A stretch of DNA of 60,576 nucleotides. It comes from an uncultured Collinsella sp. (GTDB taxonomy: Bacteria > Actinomycetota > Coriobacteriia > Coriobacteriales > Coriobacteriaceae). The stretch lies in NCBI GenBank assembly GCA_900542165.1, contig UQMM01000011.1, positions 1-60,576 of the forward strand. The letters are read 5' to 3'. The translations under genes were made by a program, and so were the position numbers. The notes below the pieces were generated by a model. It searched no databases. It saw only the letters and a program-made list of their open reading frames with translations, and was not told the DNA's origin. Positions within the stretch are counted from its first letter, which is position 1; the number at the start of each line of letters is the position of its first letter. Below, piece by piece: positions 29,401 to 36,615 of the stretch.

Positions 29401-30176
29401 AGAGCGACAAAACTGCCGCGCTGTACACCATTCCCAAAGGGGAGACGTCTCTGCCCCTCGGCTCTACCGTGACGAATACGAACGGCAATCAGATCGAGCT
29501 GACTGATGCGCTCAAGTGGAAGGCCACCGATACGGAGCAGGACAAGATCGTCCTGAAGACGGTGCCTGCCAAGGGCGCGTACTTGCTGCAGGATTACCGC
29601 CGCGGCGACCAGGCCTCTTGGACGTATCCGACCAAGGACGGCATGGCGTTCGCTGGTTGGTATAAGGACGCTGCGTTCAAGACTCCTTGCGCTGCAAGTG
29701 ATGTCGAGGGCGCTGCCTACGCCAAGTTCGTGAAGATCAGTGATTGTATTCAGTACATGGGCGGTTCCCTGCGCATGGATGGCCCCCAGGCATCTGAGTC
29801 TACGTCACTCCGCTTTGGATACATCACCGCGGTGCCCGATGGCGCTAAGTACATCGAGAGTTCGTGGACTTGGAACGACGGCACAAATGATCGCAAACCC
29901 GTTAAAGCGGATAAGCGCGTGCTGTTTGAAAACGGAAAGGCCCTGGCAAACCTCGTCCTCACAGGTGTTCCGAGCAATTCTTATTCAACGACCGTTCATG
30001 TGACTGAGCATCTTAAGTACCAGACGGTTGATGGGACGACGGTGGAAGTTGCCGAAGCCTCACCGAATCAGCATTCCGTAATAACGGTTGCCCAGGCGAT
30101 TCTGAAAAATCCGGGAGCGTCTTCAAGCGAGCAGAGTTATGCTCAGCAGATTTTAGCCACTATCAGTAAGGAGTAG
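26453..30176 (+). CDS. Secreted beta-helix surface protein, frameshifted at a G7 tract
   Basis: As written, translation from the ATG at 26453 (ribosome site AAGGAAGGTG) gives a Sec signal peptide (RKALTVLVSATMVVSMMPTA, cut near ALADA) and stops at 26609-26611. The next frame then runs open to 30176. Removing one G from the G7 tract at 26602-26608 joins them into one protein of 1240 residues. The mature part is T/E-rich, then shows right-handed beta-helix-like repeats (VDLNGHTW, LDLNGHTLNG; KSEDGTFGV and KSEDGTYGV), and near the C-terminus an InlB/Flg_new-type motif (DGMAFAGWYKDAAF). No LPXTG anchor is present. The peptide gene follows four bases after the stop, its ribosome site inside this gene. 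Confidence 0.75.
26602..26608 (+). other. G7 homopolymer at the frameshift point
   Basis: Seven consecutive G residues lie just after the signal-peptide region. With seven G the reading frame hits TGA directly after the tract; with six (or nine) it continues for about 1190 codons. This is either a slippage-prone phase-variation switch or a homopolymer sequencing error. Confidence 0.8.
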
Positions 30177-30180
30177 TTAA

Positions 30181-30294
30181 ATGGAAAAGTACACGGAGCC
30201 CGAGCTCACTGTTATCGAGGCTGACGCGGAGGATGTTGTGAGGACTTCAAACCTCGGAGATAACGATACACCCTTTATTCCCGCCCAGCAGTAA
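30181..30294 (+). CDS. Candidate RiPP precursor peptide, 37 residues
   Basis: This short peptide starts at an ATG with AAGGAG at the right distance, inside the end of the surface-protein gene. Residues 4-9 are YTEPEL, an exact match to the YxxPxL leader motif that lasso-peptide recognition elements bind. An acidic stretch (EADAEDVV) and RTS follow, and the C-terminal part NLGDNDTPFIPAQQ would be the core. Thr22 recalls the conserved leader Thr of lasso precursors, but there is no Asp or Glu at core positions 7-9 counting from residue 24, and no macrolactam synthetase nearby. Ser23 and Thr30 are possible phosphorylation sites. Function is inference from context; the gene itself is well supported. 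Confidence 0.72.
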   Translation: MEKYTEPELTVIEADAEDVVRTSNLGDNDTPFIPAQQ

Positions 30295-30318
30295 GACTGC
30301 CTTGCTGCCTTAAAAGCT

Positions 30319-30349
30319 AAGAGGGGGTCGCTCTGTGCGGCCCCCTCTT
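30319..30349 (+). terminator. Hairpin between precursor and maturation genes
   Basis: AAGAGGGGGTCGC pairs with GCGGCCCCCTCTT (one G-U pair) around TCTGT. The T run after it is short (TTCTAAT), so it may be a leaky terminator that keeps precursor transcript above that of the enzymes, a common RiPP arrangement. Confidence 0.65.
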
Positions 30350-30407
30350 CTAATAAAGAACGGACTGAATGTTGAAGATGGCAAAATCGAGCAGCGTAGG
30401 GAGCCAT

Positions 30408-30854
30408 ATGGCGCAACGGCCTTCCCAAAAAAAGAAAATCATCTGGGCTGTCGTTGCCGTGGCGACCGTTCTTTTTGTGGCGATCATTGCGATTGCTATG
30501 AGCCATGGGGGCGAGGATTCTAAGGATAAGGCCGCTGGGAACATCGAAACAGTTGCCGAGCAATCGGAAAACGTTGCTTCAACATCCAAAGATGATGAGG
30601 CAAATGGCGGTGCAGCTGATTCGCCTACCGGTTCCGAAACCGCTGACGCCAATAAGATGGCGAAGAAGGCAGATGAGTCCGGCGGTAAAGCAGATAACAA
30701 TACGTCCTATGGCGGCGGAAATGGCTCGAACAATAGTGCTCAGGACGCTTCGAATCAAGATGAATCAAGTGGCAATACCGATTCTGCTGGCGAAGATGAG
30801 CCCGGTGAAGTTACGGAACCCGACGGTTCTAAGTGGACGGGCTATTACAAGTAG
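30408..30854 (+). CDS. Single-pass membrane protein with acidic extracellular tail
   Basis: The product (148 residues from 30408) has a short basic N-terminus (AQRPSQKKK), one hydrophobic segment at about residues 11-30, and a long tail rich in S, D, N, G and E ending EVTEPDGSKWTGYYK. The tail should face outside and looks disordered. I chose the ATG at 30408 because AGGGAG precedes it; in-frame ATGs at 30369 and 30378 lack a clear ribosome site. Its stop is directly followed by the kinase ATG, so it belongs to the maturation operon. It could be an immunity, anchoring or scaffold protein; I recognise no family. Confidence 0.6.
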   Translation: MAQRPSQKKKIIWAVVAVATVLFVAIIAIAMSHGGEDSKDKAAGNIETVAEQSENVASTSKDDEANGGAADSPTGSETADANKMAKKADESGGKADNNTSYGGGNGSNNSAQDASNQDESSGNTDSAGEDEPGEVTEPDGSKWTGYYK

Positions 30855-31697
30855 ATGGGATCTGTGTTGGAATCGCACCGCGTTGCCCGAACAAGTTTTG
30901 AATTTGACGATGGAGCATATCCCTTTTGCATGCGTATTGCCGATCTTGTTGTGAGGGTCCATCCTCTGCATGCACAGATTGCGCAGCTTTGCCGAGACTA
31001 TATCGCTTGCGATGCCGACCCTGAAGCTCGTGTTGATTTTGATGTTAGGGTCACGCAGGCCGATATCAACTTTGAGCGCGATATGGCCACCGAGGGTACG
31101 GACTGGACCGATGCCTATCTGGAGACGCTGGCGGCGCAGCGTGCGATTGCGAATCGACTGCCCGAGCAGCATCGACTGTTGGCCCATGGCGCGGTTATCG
31201 AATTTGGGGGGCGTGCCTATCTGTTTACCGCGCCGAGCGGAACGGGCAAGTCGACCCATATTCGCCTGTGGCGCCAATACCTGGGCGATGCCGTGCGGGT
31301 GATAAATGGGGACAAGCCGTTTGTTCGTATCCCGGAGCATCACGACGAGCTGCCGGTGGCCTACGGCACGCCGTGGGCCGGCAAAGAGGGCTGGCAGTGC
31401 AATGACTCTGCCTCGCTCGCCGGCATCGTGCTGTTGTCCCGCAGCGAGCCGGGCGCATCTTCCATTCGCTTGGCGAGCGCGGCGCTCAATATCGATAAGA
31501 TAATGCGGCAGGTGTACTTTCCGCCAGATGCGGATGCCTCGGTGCTTACGCTCGACCTGTTGGACGCCATGCTCGCGCGCGTGCCGGTGTATGAGCTGGC
31601 CTGCGATATGACCGAGGATGCCGTCCGCACGAGCTTTGAGGGCTTGACCAGCCTGGATTACCGCGATTATGTAAGGAGTGCCTCGCATGAGGATTAA
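30855..31697 (+). CDS. HPr-kinase-like protein of the RiPP-like cluster
   Basis: The product (280 residues) resembles the truncated HprK-like kinases found in some lasso clusters (for example the paeninodin type, which phosphorylates the precursor's terminal serine). LLAHGAVIEFGGRAYLFTA leads into the P-loop APSGTGKST at about residues 126-134, and VINGDKPFVRI gives the second, Asp-containing motif. The HPr-binding signature of true HprK is absent. The ATG at 30855 begins with no gap after the previous stop; the end overlaps pqqD-like by 11 bases. Likely substrate: the 37-residue peptide, or the neighbouring membrane protein. Confidence 0.82.
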   Translation: MGSVLESHRVARTSFEFDDGAYPFCMRIADLVVRVHPLHAQIAQLCRDYIACDADPEARVDFDVRVTQADINFERDMATEGTDWTDAYLETLAAQRAIANRLPEQHRLLAHGAVIEFGGRAYLFTAPSGTGKSTHIRLWRQYLGDAVRVINGDKPFVRIPEHHDELPVAYGTPWAGKEGWQCNDSASLAGIVLLSRSEPGASSIRLASAALNIDKIMRQVYFPPDADASVLTLDLLDAMLARVPVYELACDMTEDAVRTSFEGLTSLDYRDYVRSASHED

Positions 31698-31953
31698 GCA
31701 GGGATTTGTTATGCGCGATGTTGCCGGACAGGCTGTCGCCATCGCCACGGGTGAGGCCAGCAAGTCGTTTCATGGTATGGTGAAGCTTAACGGCACGGGT
31801 GCTGATATCTGGCGCGGCGTGGAAGAAGGACTAGACGAGGCAGCGATTGCCGGGCGCATCGCGGCAAAGTATGAGGTCGATCCCGAACGCGCGCGCGAGG
31901 ACGTGGATGTGTTTATTGCGCGCATGCGCGAAGCCGGGCTCGTGGAAGGTTAG
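31687..31953 (+). CDS. PqqD-family RiPP recognition protein
   Basis: The product (88 residues) is a stand-alone PqqD-like winged-helix domain, the type that grips the leader peptide and hands it to modifying enzymes. The family pattern is visible: VMRDVAGQAVAIATGE, then KLNGTGADIWRGVEEGLDE, then the helix carrying VDPERAREDVDVFIARMRE and a terminal GLVEG. The ATG at 31687 has AAGGAG eight bases upstream, within the kinase gene it overlaps. Its presence next to a peptide with YxxPxL is the strongest argument that the cluster is a RiPP pathway. Confidence 0.88.
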   Translation: MRIKQGFVMRDVAGQAVAIATGEASKSFHGMVKLNGTGADIWRGVEEGLDEAAIAGRIAAKYEVDPERAREDVDVFIARMREAGLVEG

Positions 31954-31959
31954 TTCTAC

Positions 31960-33168
31960 GTGGCATCTGCACTCGACAACCAATCGCTTTATCTCTTGCA
32001 CCTGCTCTCCTGCGCACTGCGTGGAGAGGCACCTGCCCCGTTGCCGACGGGGGTAACGTGGGATGGCCTGTTTGCCCTTGCGCGCTGGAACTCGGTGACG
32101 ACGACCTGTGCGTTCGCGGTTGCTTCCTCCCCCGAGGCGGACTCGTCCGAGCGGATACGCTGGCAGACGGAGGTCGACCAAAACCTCATGCGCCATGCGG
32201 TCTTTGACATGGAGCGTGAGGCCGTCTTTGTCGCTATGGACGAGGCCGGGCTCGCTCACCTGCCGCTCAAGGGCGTGGTGACGTCGCGTGCCTATCCACG
32301 TCCCGAGATGCGTTGGATGTGCGACAACGACTTTTTGTTTGGACGTATTCGTGAGGACGGCTCGGTGGCTGCGGCGACCGAGGCCGATGCCCGCGAGCTT
32401 CGACGCATTATGGAAGGCCAAGGGTTTACGACGGCACATTTTGGCACGGGCAACCACGACTCGTACGAGAAGGCCCCGTTTCTTAACTTTGAGCCGCACC
32501 GCGTCCTCGCCAACCCCGAGGTTGCGTGGTGGGAGTACTACGTAGATCCATGGGCAAAGGCGCGGCGCGTCGAGGGCGCATCGGGGCTTGCCTACGAGTT
32601 CGCGCGTGAGGATGCGTATCTCTTCCACATCGCGCATATGTTCAAGCATTACTCGGCATCGGGCCACGGTGTGCGAGGGCTTGCCGACGAGTGGGCGCTC
32701 GTGCGCGCTTGGGGCGGCTCGATGGACCGCTCGTATCTGGACTGCGAGCTGCAGAAGCTGGGAATGGCCGACTTTGAGGTTGACTTGCGCCGCGTTGCCC
32801 AGACTGTGGTGGAAAAGGACGCCTGCGGCCGCGCGCTTGCCGGCGACGATGCGGCATTGACGTCGGATGTGGAGCGGATGCTTGCCTACATGCTCGGCAG
32901 CGGCACATACGGCACGGTCGCCAATAACGTGCGGAACCAGCTCGAGGAGGAGGCGGCTGAGGGTGGAAAGAAGGGCTCCCGTGCCCGTTACCTGCTCAAG
33001 CGCGCCTTTCCGCCGCTCAAGAAACTCCAGCAGGGATACCCTGTGCTCAAGCTTGCGCCGTGGCTCTTGCCCGGGGTATATGTGTATCGCCTGGTGGTAA
33101 AGCCGTTTACACGGACGGCGCGACTGCGCACGGAGCTCTCGACCGTGATGCACGAGGGCGAGGAATAG
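31960..33168 (+). CDS. Nucleotidyltransferase-family protein (PF14907-like)
   Basis: The product (402 residues) carries LPLKGVVTSRAYPRPEMRWM followed by CDNDFLF, the KG...R..D.D pattern of the uncharacterised nucleotidyltransferase family PF14907; Asp122 and Asp124 are the metal-binding candidates. Relatives in lasso clusters tailor peptides together with an HprK-like kinase, possibly by adding nucleotidyl or further phosphate groups. The rest of the protein is helical with a basic C-terminus. It starts at GTG 31960, after GGAAGG, six bases past the pqqD-like stop. Confidence 0.8.
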   Translation: MASALDNQSLYLLHLLSCALRGEAPAPLPTGVTWDGLFALARWNSVTTTCAFAVASSPEADSSERIRWQTEVDQNLMRHAVFDMEREAVFVAMDEAGLAHLPLKGVVTSRAYPRPEMRWMCDNDFLFGRIREDGSVAAATEADARELRRIMEGQGFTTAHFGTGNHDSYEKAPFLNFEPHRVLANPEVAWWEYYVDPWAKARRVEGASGLAYEFAREDAYLFHIAHMFKHYSASGHGVRGLADEWALVRAWGGSMDRSYLDCELQKLGMADFEVDLRRVAQTVVEKDACGRALAGDDAALTSDVERMLAYMLGSGTYGTVANNVRNQLEEEAAEGGKKGSRARYLLKRAFPPLKKLQQGYPVLKLAPWLLPGVYVYRLVVKPFTRTARLRTELSTVMHEGEE

Positions 33169-33169
33169 C

Positions 33170-33673
33170 ATGGGCGAGCGTTTGAGGGAAGGCTCGTCCA
33201 ACTCAGTCGCCTGTGCCAGCGCTCAGACTGCCGGCGATGCGTCTTGCGGAATTGATGCCGTGCTGGCACGCGACGGCGTGTGGGTGAGCACGACGGCGGG
33301 CGTGAGCATGTGGCCCATGCTGCGCGATCGTCGGGACACGATCGTCGTGCGGCCGTGCGAGGGGCGGCTGAGCCCGCTCGATGTGGCGCTGTATCGGCGC
33401 GGCGACGCTTACATTCTCCATCGGGTGATCGAGGTCGTCGACGGGGGCTATCGGATCCTGGGCGACAATTGCCTCGAGGTCGAGGACGTGCCCGAGGCGG
33501 CCGTTCTGGGCAGGCTCGAGGAATTTTGGCGCGGTGACAGACATTGCGATCCGCATAGCCGTGGCTGGCTCGCCTATGCGCGCGTTTGGCTGGTGACCTG
33601 GCCTGTACGCCGCGGGCTTAAGCGCGCAAAGGCTGCGCTAGGCCGCGCTGCTCGAAAGGCGGGGCTCAGGTGA
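33170..33673 (+). CDS. S26/S24-family serine peptidase, SEC11-like
   Basis: The product (167 residues) has GVSMWPML with Ser46, ILHRVIEV with His84 and ILGDN with Asp99. A His in place of the usual Lys is the pattern of SEC11-type (S26B) signal peptidases. It has no N-terminal membrane anchor, though the C-terminal RVWLVTWPVRRGLKRAKAAL stretch is amphipathic and basic and could lie on the membrane. In this operon it is the only protease, so it is the best candidate for removing the leader. It starts one base after the nucleotidyltransferase stop and overlaps the exporter start by four bases. Confidence 0.82.
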   Translation: MGERLREGSSNSVACASAQTAGDASCGIDAVLARDGVWVSTTAGVSMWPMLRDRRDTIVVRPCEGRLSPLDVALYRRGDAYILHRVIEVVDGGYRILGDNCLEVEDVPEAAVLGRLEEFWRGDRHCDPHSRGWLAYARVWLVTWPVRRGLKRAKAALGRAARKAGLR

Positions 33674-35304
33674 GGGATCTTCGTTGGGTGATCTCTGTCT
33701 GTGGACACGAGGTCCGGTTGGTGTGGGCGCTCTGTGCCACGCGCTGCGTCTCGGCGTTGATCGCGGTGGGATATGCGCTGCTCATGCAGCGGGCGGTCGA
33801 TGCCGCCGTCGCGCACGACTCGGCTGCGTTTTGGCCGGCGCTCGCTCTGTTTGCGGCTGCGCTTTTGGCACAGGTGGTGCTTTCGGCGGCATCGAGGTGG
33901 CTCTCGGAGTCTGCGCAGGCACGCATGGAGAACGCGCTGCGCGCCCGTGCGGCCGGCGCTGTGATGAGTGCCGGTCGCTTGCCGGAAGGGCGGGCTTCGG
34001 GCGAGGTGGCGAGCGTACTTACCTCGGATGTCTCGTGCGTTGCCGAGTCTGTAGTGTCAATCGTGCCCGAGGCCGCTTCTATGCTGGTGCGCGCCGCGGC
34101 GGCGCTGGTCTTGATGTTTGCGGTAGCACCCGCACTCGCCGCGCTTTTTGTTGTGGCGGGCGCGCTGGGCGTGGTGGGCTCTCTCGTCATGCGCCGCTGG
34201 CTTAAGGGCTTGCATGCCGCCGCGCAGGCGGCCGAGGGTTCCATGCGAGCACGGCTGCAAGAGACGCTCGAGAGCTTGGTGGTGATTCGCTCCTTTGGTG
34301 CTGCCGGGCGCGTCATGGAGGGGCTCGCCGGCCTTATGGATGAGCAGCTTGCCGCGCGCGAGAGGCGTGCCGGTGGCAAGGCGGCGTCCGGTGCCGTCTT
34401 TAACCTGGCTATGCAGCTGAGCTATCTTGCTGGTTTTGGCTACGGCTGCTGGGGCATCCTAACTGGCCGGGTGAGCTACGGCACCCTGATGGCGCTTGTG
34501 CAGCTTGTGGGACAGGTGCGTGCTCCGTTCACAAGCCTCTCGGGCCTCTTTCCGCAGTCCGCGGCGATGTCTGCCAGCTGCGAGCGGCTGCGTGCCGTGG
34601 AGCCGGCCGCCCGCGGCGAGCGTGGGCCTGCCTGCGGCACATCGTTTGCTGCCCTGCGGTTTCGTGGTGTTTGCTTTGGTTATGCGGACGGTCCGCGTGT
34701 GCTCGATGGCTTTGATGCCGAGGTCCGCGCGGGCGAGTTTGTTGCCGTGACGGGGCCCTCGGGCGTGGGCAAGTCCACGACGCTCATGCTCGCGCTTGGA
34801 ATGGAAGATCCCGGCGAGGGCTCGGTCGAGGTGGAGTTCACGGGCCCCGGAGGCGAGGGCGCTGCCGTGGAGGCAATTGTCGCCGCCGACCTCGCGCCCG
34901 GGACCTTCGCCTACGTGCCGCAGGGCAATATGCTTATGAGCGGCACTGTTCGCGATGCCGTCACACTGGCGGATTGTGGCGGGGGAGGGGATTCTGCACT
35001 TGACGAGTCTCTTTACGCCGCCTGTGCGCTTGAGTTTGTGGGTGCTCTGCCCCAAGGCGCGGATACGCCGCTGGGCGAGCACGGCAGCGGTCTTTCCGAG
35101 GGCCAGATGCAGCGACTTGCCGTGGCACGCGCCGTCTACTCCGGCGCCCCGGTGCTGCTGCTCGACGAGTGCACCTCGGCGCTCGACGAGGCGACCGAGC
35201 GCGAGATGCTCGATCGCCTGCGGGCGCTCGGCCGCACGGTGATCATCGTCACTCATCGCCCCGCTGCTTTGAGCATTTGCGACCGAACGATTGACCTGCG
35301 CTAG
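33670..35304 (+). CDS. ABC exporter (fused permease-ATPase) of the RiPP-like cluster
   Basis: The product (544 residues) has a six-segment exporter-type membrane domain and a C-terminal ATPase. Walker A GPSGVGKST is near residue 362, the signature reads LSEGQMQR near 475, and Walker B is VLLLDECTSALDE; the H-loop is IIVTHRP. Glu in place of the first Gly of LSGGQ is a deviation I associate with peptide exporters. No C39 peptidase domain is fused. It starts at GTG 33670, overlapping the peptidase stop, and is the last gene of the operon. Confidence 0.87.
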   Translation: MRDLRWVISVCGHEVRLVWALCATRCVSALIAVGYALLMQRAVDAAVAHDSAAFWPALALFAAALLAQVVLSAASRWLSESAQARMENALRARAAGAVMSAGRLPEGRASGEVASVLTSDVSCVAESVVSIVPEAASMLVRAAAALVLMFAVAPALAALFVVAGALGVVGSLVMRRWLKGLHAAAQAAEGSMRARLQETLESLVVIRSFGAAGRVMEGLAGLMDEQLAARERRAGGKAASGAVFNLAMQLSYLAGFGYGCWGILTGRVSYGTLMALVQLVGQVRAPFTSLSGLFPQSAAMSASCERLRAVEPAARGERGPACGTSFAALRFRGVCFGYADGPRVLDGFDAEVRAGEFVAVTGPSGVGKSTTLMLALGMEDPGEGSVEVEFTGPGGEGAAVEAIVAADLAPGTFAYVPQGNMLMSGTVRDAVTLADCGGGGDSALDESLYAACALEFVGALPQGADTPLGEHGSGLSEGQMQRLAVARAVYSGAPVLLLDECTSALDEATEREMLDRLRALGRTVIIVTHRPAALSICDRTIDLR

Positions 35305-35327
35305 GGGCTTGGGTGTGAGGGCGCATG

Positions 35328-35849
35328 CTACCTAACGTACACCACGTTGTCGCGGCGGGGTTTGGGCTCGGGTAGCGTGTCCTCGGCATAGCCCAGAATG
35401 CAGTGACCGACACCGCGCAGACTGCCGTCGGCGGGCAGGCCCCAGCTGGCCAGCAGCTCCAGGCCCTCGGGCGAGTCAAAGACCTCATGCGCGCGGTGAA
35501 TCCAGCACGAATCGACACCCAGTGCATAGGCGGCGTTGAGCAAGTTGCCCATGGCGAGCGAGCCGTCTTCCAGATGCGTGGGCACACTGCGGTCGACCAG
35601 CACCACCACAACGGTCTTGACGCCATAGAAGGGGTCGCTGTTGCTGCCCATGACCTGGGCGTTGAGCTGTGAGAGACGCTCGACGGTCACGGGGTCGGTG
35701 ACGGCGACAAATGTCACCGGCTGGCGGCCCATGCCGCTCGGTGCATATTGGCCGGCTTCGATAATACGTGCAAGCTTTTCGGCCTCGACGGGACGATCGC
35801 TGTAGTTGCGGCAGCTGCGACGGTGGATGAGTGCTTCGATAGTCTCCAT
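35328..35849 (-). CDS. Nitroreductase-family FMN oxidoreductase
   Basis: The product (173 residues) is a compact nitroreductase-fold enzyme that binds FMN and reduces nitro or quinone compounds with NAD(P)H. RRSCRNYSDRPVE is the N-terminal FMN-phosphate site, APSGMGRQP the second, and LGVDSCWIHRA and HCILGYAED the C-terminal ones. The ATG at 35849 follows AAGGAGACACC; an in-frame ATG further up has no ribosome site. It is convergent with the RiPP-like operon with only 23 bases between stops and no clear terminator, so it marks the right edge of that locus. Confidence 0.9.
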   Translation of the reverse strand: METIEALIHRRSCRNYSDRPVEAEKLARIIEAGQYAPSGMGRQPVTFVAVTDPVTVERLSQLNAQVMGSNSDPFYGVKTVVVVLVDRSVPTHLEDGSLAMGNLLNAAYALGVDSCWIHRAHEVFDSPEGLELLASWGLPADGSLRGVGHCILGYAEDTLPEPKPRRDNVVYVR

Positions 35850-36143
35850 GGTGTCTCCTTGCGGTGGCGTTGCAGATGCCCCGTTCATACCCGTCGGGCT
35901 CAAACGGTAGACGGTCAATTACCCGGCCAAAAGGATAGATTCCAATTGGGAAAGTAGGTTTGCATAAAAGTACCTTCAAAATGTGACAAACAAATGGGAA
36001 GGTTAAACGTTTTATCCCGTCTACCCTGCGGTTTTTTACCACTTGCCTAAATGACGAACGCATAACCTCTGATAAAGGTTTTACTAAAGGAGTACCAACG
36101 TTTATCAATGCGCCGTGGTGGCGCCGAGCCAGGAGGTAACATC
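35850..36143. promoter_or_regulatory. Intergenic region between the nitroreductase gene and the next gene
   Basis: This AT-richer stretch of 294 bases carries the divergent promoters. The repeated words AAAGTACC and GGAGTACC and a TAAAGG pair near 36070-36092 are visible, but I could not fix a clear -35/-10 pair or operator. Confidence 0.3.
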
Positions 36144-36434
36144 ATGTTCCAGGCTGGAGATGTCGTCGAGACCGACTTCGAAGGATTTCTGAAGCTGCTG
36201 CGTTCCAAGACACGCGCTTTTGTGACGATTGACGATCACGAGTACTACATCACGCACACCGATGGCTATTGGCGTGTTCAGGATTGCGAGGCCCTCAACG
36301 ACAAGGGCCACTTTACTGACTGCTCCGAGCTGGTCAACACGGTCTGCGAGGTCGTTGAGCTGCCGTGGATTGCCGGCAAGAGCCTGCATGACAGCTTCTC
36401 GGGCGCTACGGTCTATGAGGCCGTCGCCGCTTAA
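36144..36434 (+). CDS. Conserved hypothetical protein, 96 residues
   Basis: This small soluble protein starts at an ATG after CCAGGAGGTAAC, a near-consensus ribosome site that suggests high expression. It has a compact alpha/beta composition with FVTIDDHEYYITHTDGYWRV in the middle, two cysteines near the centre (DCEALN, DCSELV) and a third in VCEVV. No signal or membrane segment is present. I do not recognise its family. It is followed by a good terminator, so it is transcribed alone. Confidence 0.7.
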   Translation: MFQAGDVVETDFEGFLKLLRSKTRAFVTIDDHEYYITHTDGYWRVQDCEALNDKGHFTDCSELVNTVCEVVELPWIAGKSLHDSFSGATVYEAVAA

Positions 36435-36460
36435 CAGGCAATAAAACCCGATTTTCACGT

Positions 36461-36497
36461 GACCGCTGGCGCCGCCCCCGCGCCGGCGGTCTTTTTC
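36461..36497 (+). terminator. Terminator
   Basis: GACCGCTGGCG pairs with CGCCGGCGGTC (one G-U pair) and runs into TTTTTC. Confidence 0.85.
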
Positions 36498-36539
36498 TGC
36501 CGATAGGCCATAAAAGTGCACGCATTTGCGGAGAGCCTG

Positions 36540-36568
36540 TTGACGATAGTCAAAACTCGGACTAATCT
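36540..36568 (+). promoter_or_regulatory. Promoter of the MarR-ABC exporter operon
   Basis: TTGACG (36540-36545) and TAATCT (36563-36568) have a 17-base spacer. The -35 box is part of a TTGAC-GATA-GTCAA palindrome. Confidence 0.65.
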
Positions 36569-36597
36569 AGAGACACATAATTGGTCAAAAATCGGAC
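36549..36597. promoter_or_regulatory. Direct-repeat operator candidate for the MarR regulator
   Basis: GTCAAAACTCGGAC (36549-36562) and GTCAAAAATCGGAC (36584-36597) match at 13 of 14 bases with a 35-base period. The first lies in the promoter spacer and the second over the start region, as expected for autorepression. Confidence 0.55.
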
Positions 36598-36615
36598 AAT
36601 TGAATGGTGGGATAG

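Noticed and set aside
26595..30176. The surface protein starting independently at the ATG at 26595
   Set aside because: That ATG lacks a ribosome site and would give a cytoplasmic beta-helix protein without signal peptide, while the signal peptide lies just upstream in the neighbouring frame. A frameshift explains both.
30181..35304. Calling the cluster a lasso-peptide cluster outright
   Set aside because: No asparagine-synthetase-like cyclase and no transglutaminase-like leader peptidase is encoded here, and the core lacks Asp or Glu at the expected ring position.
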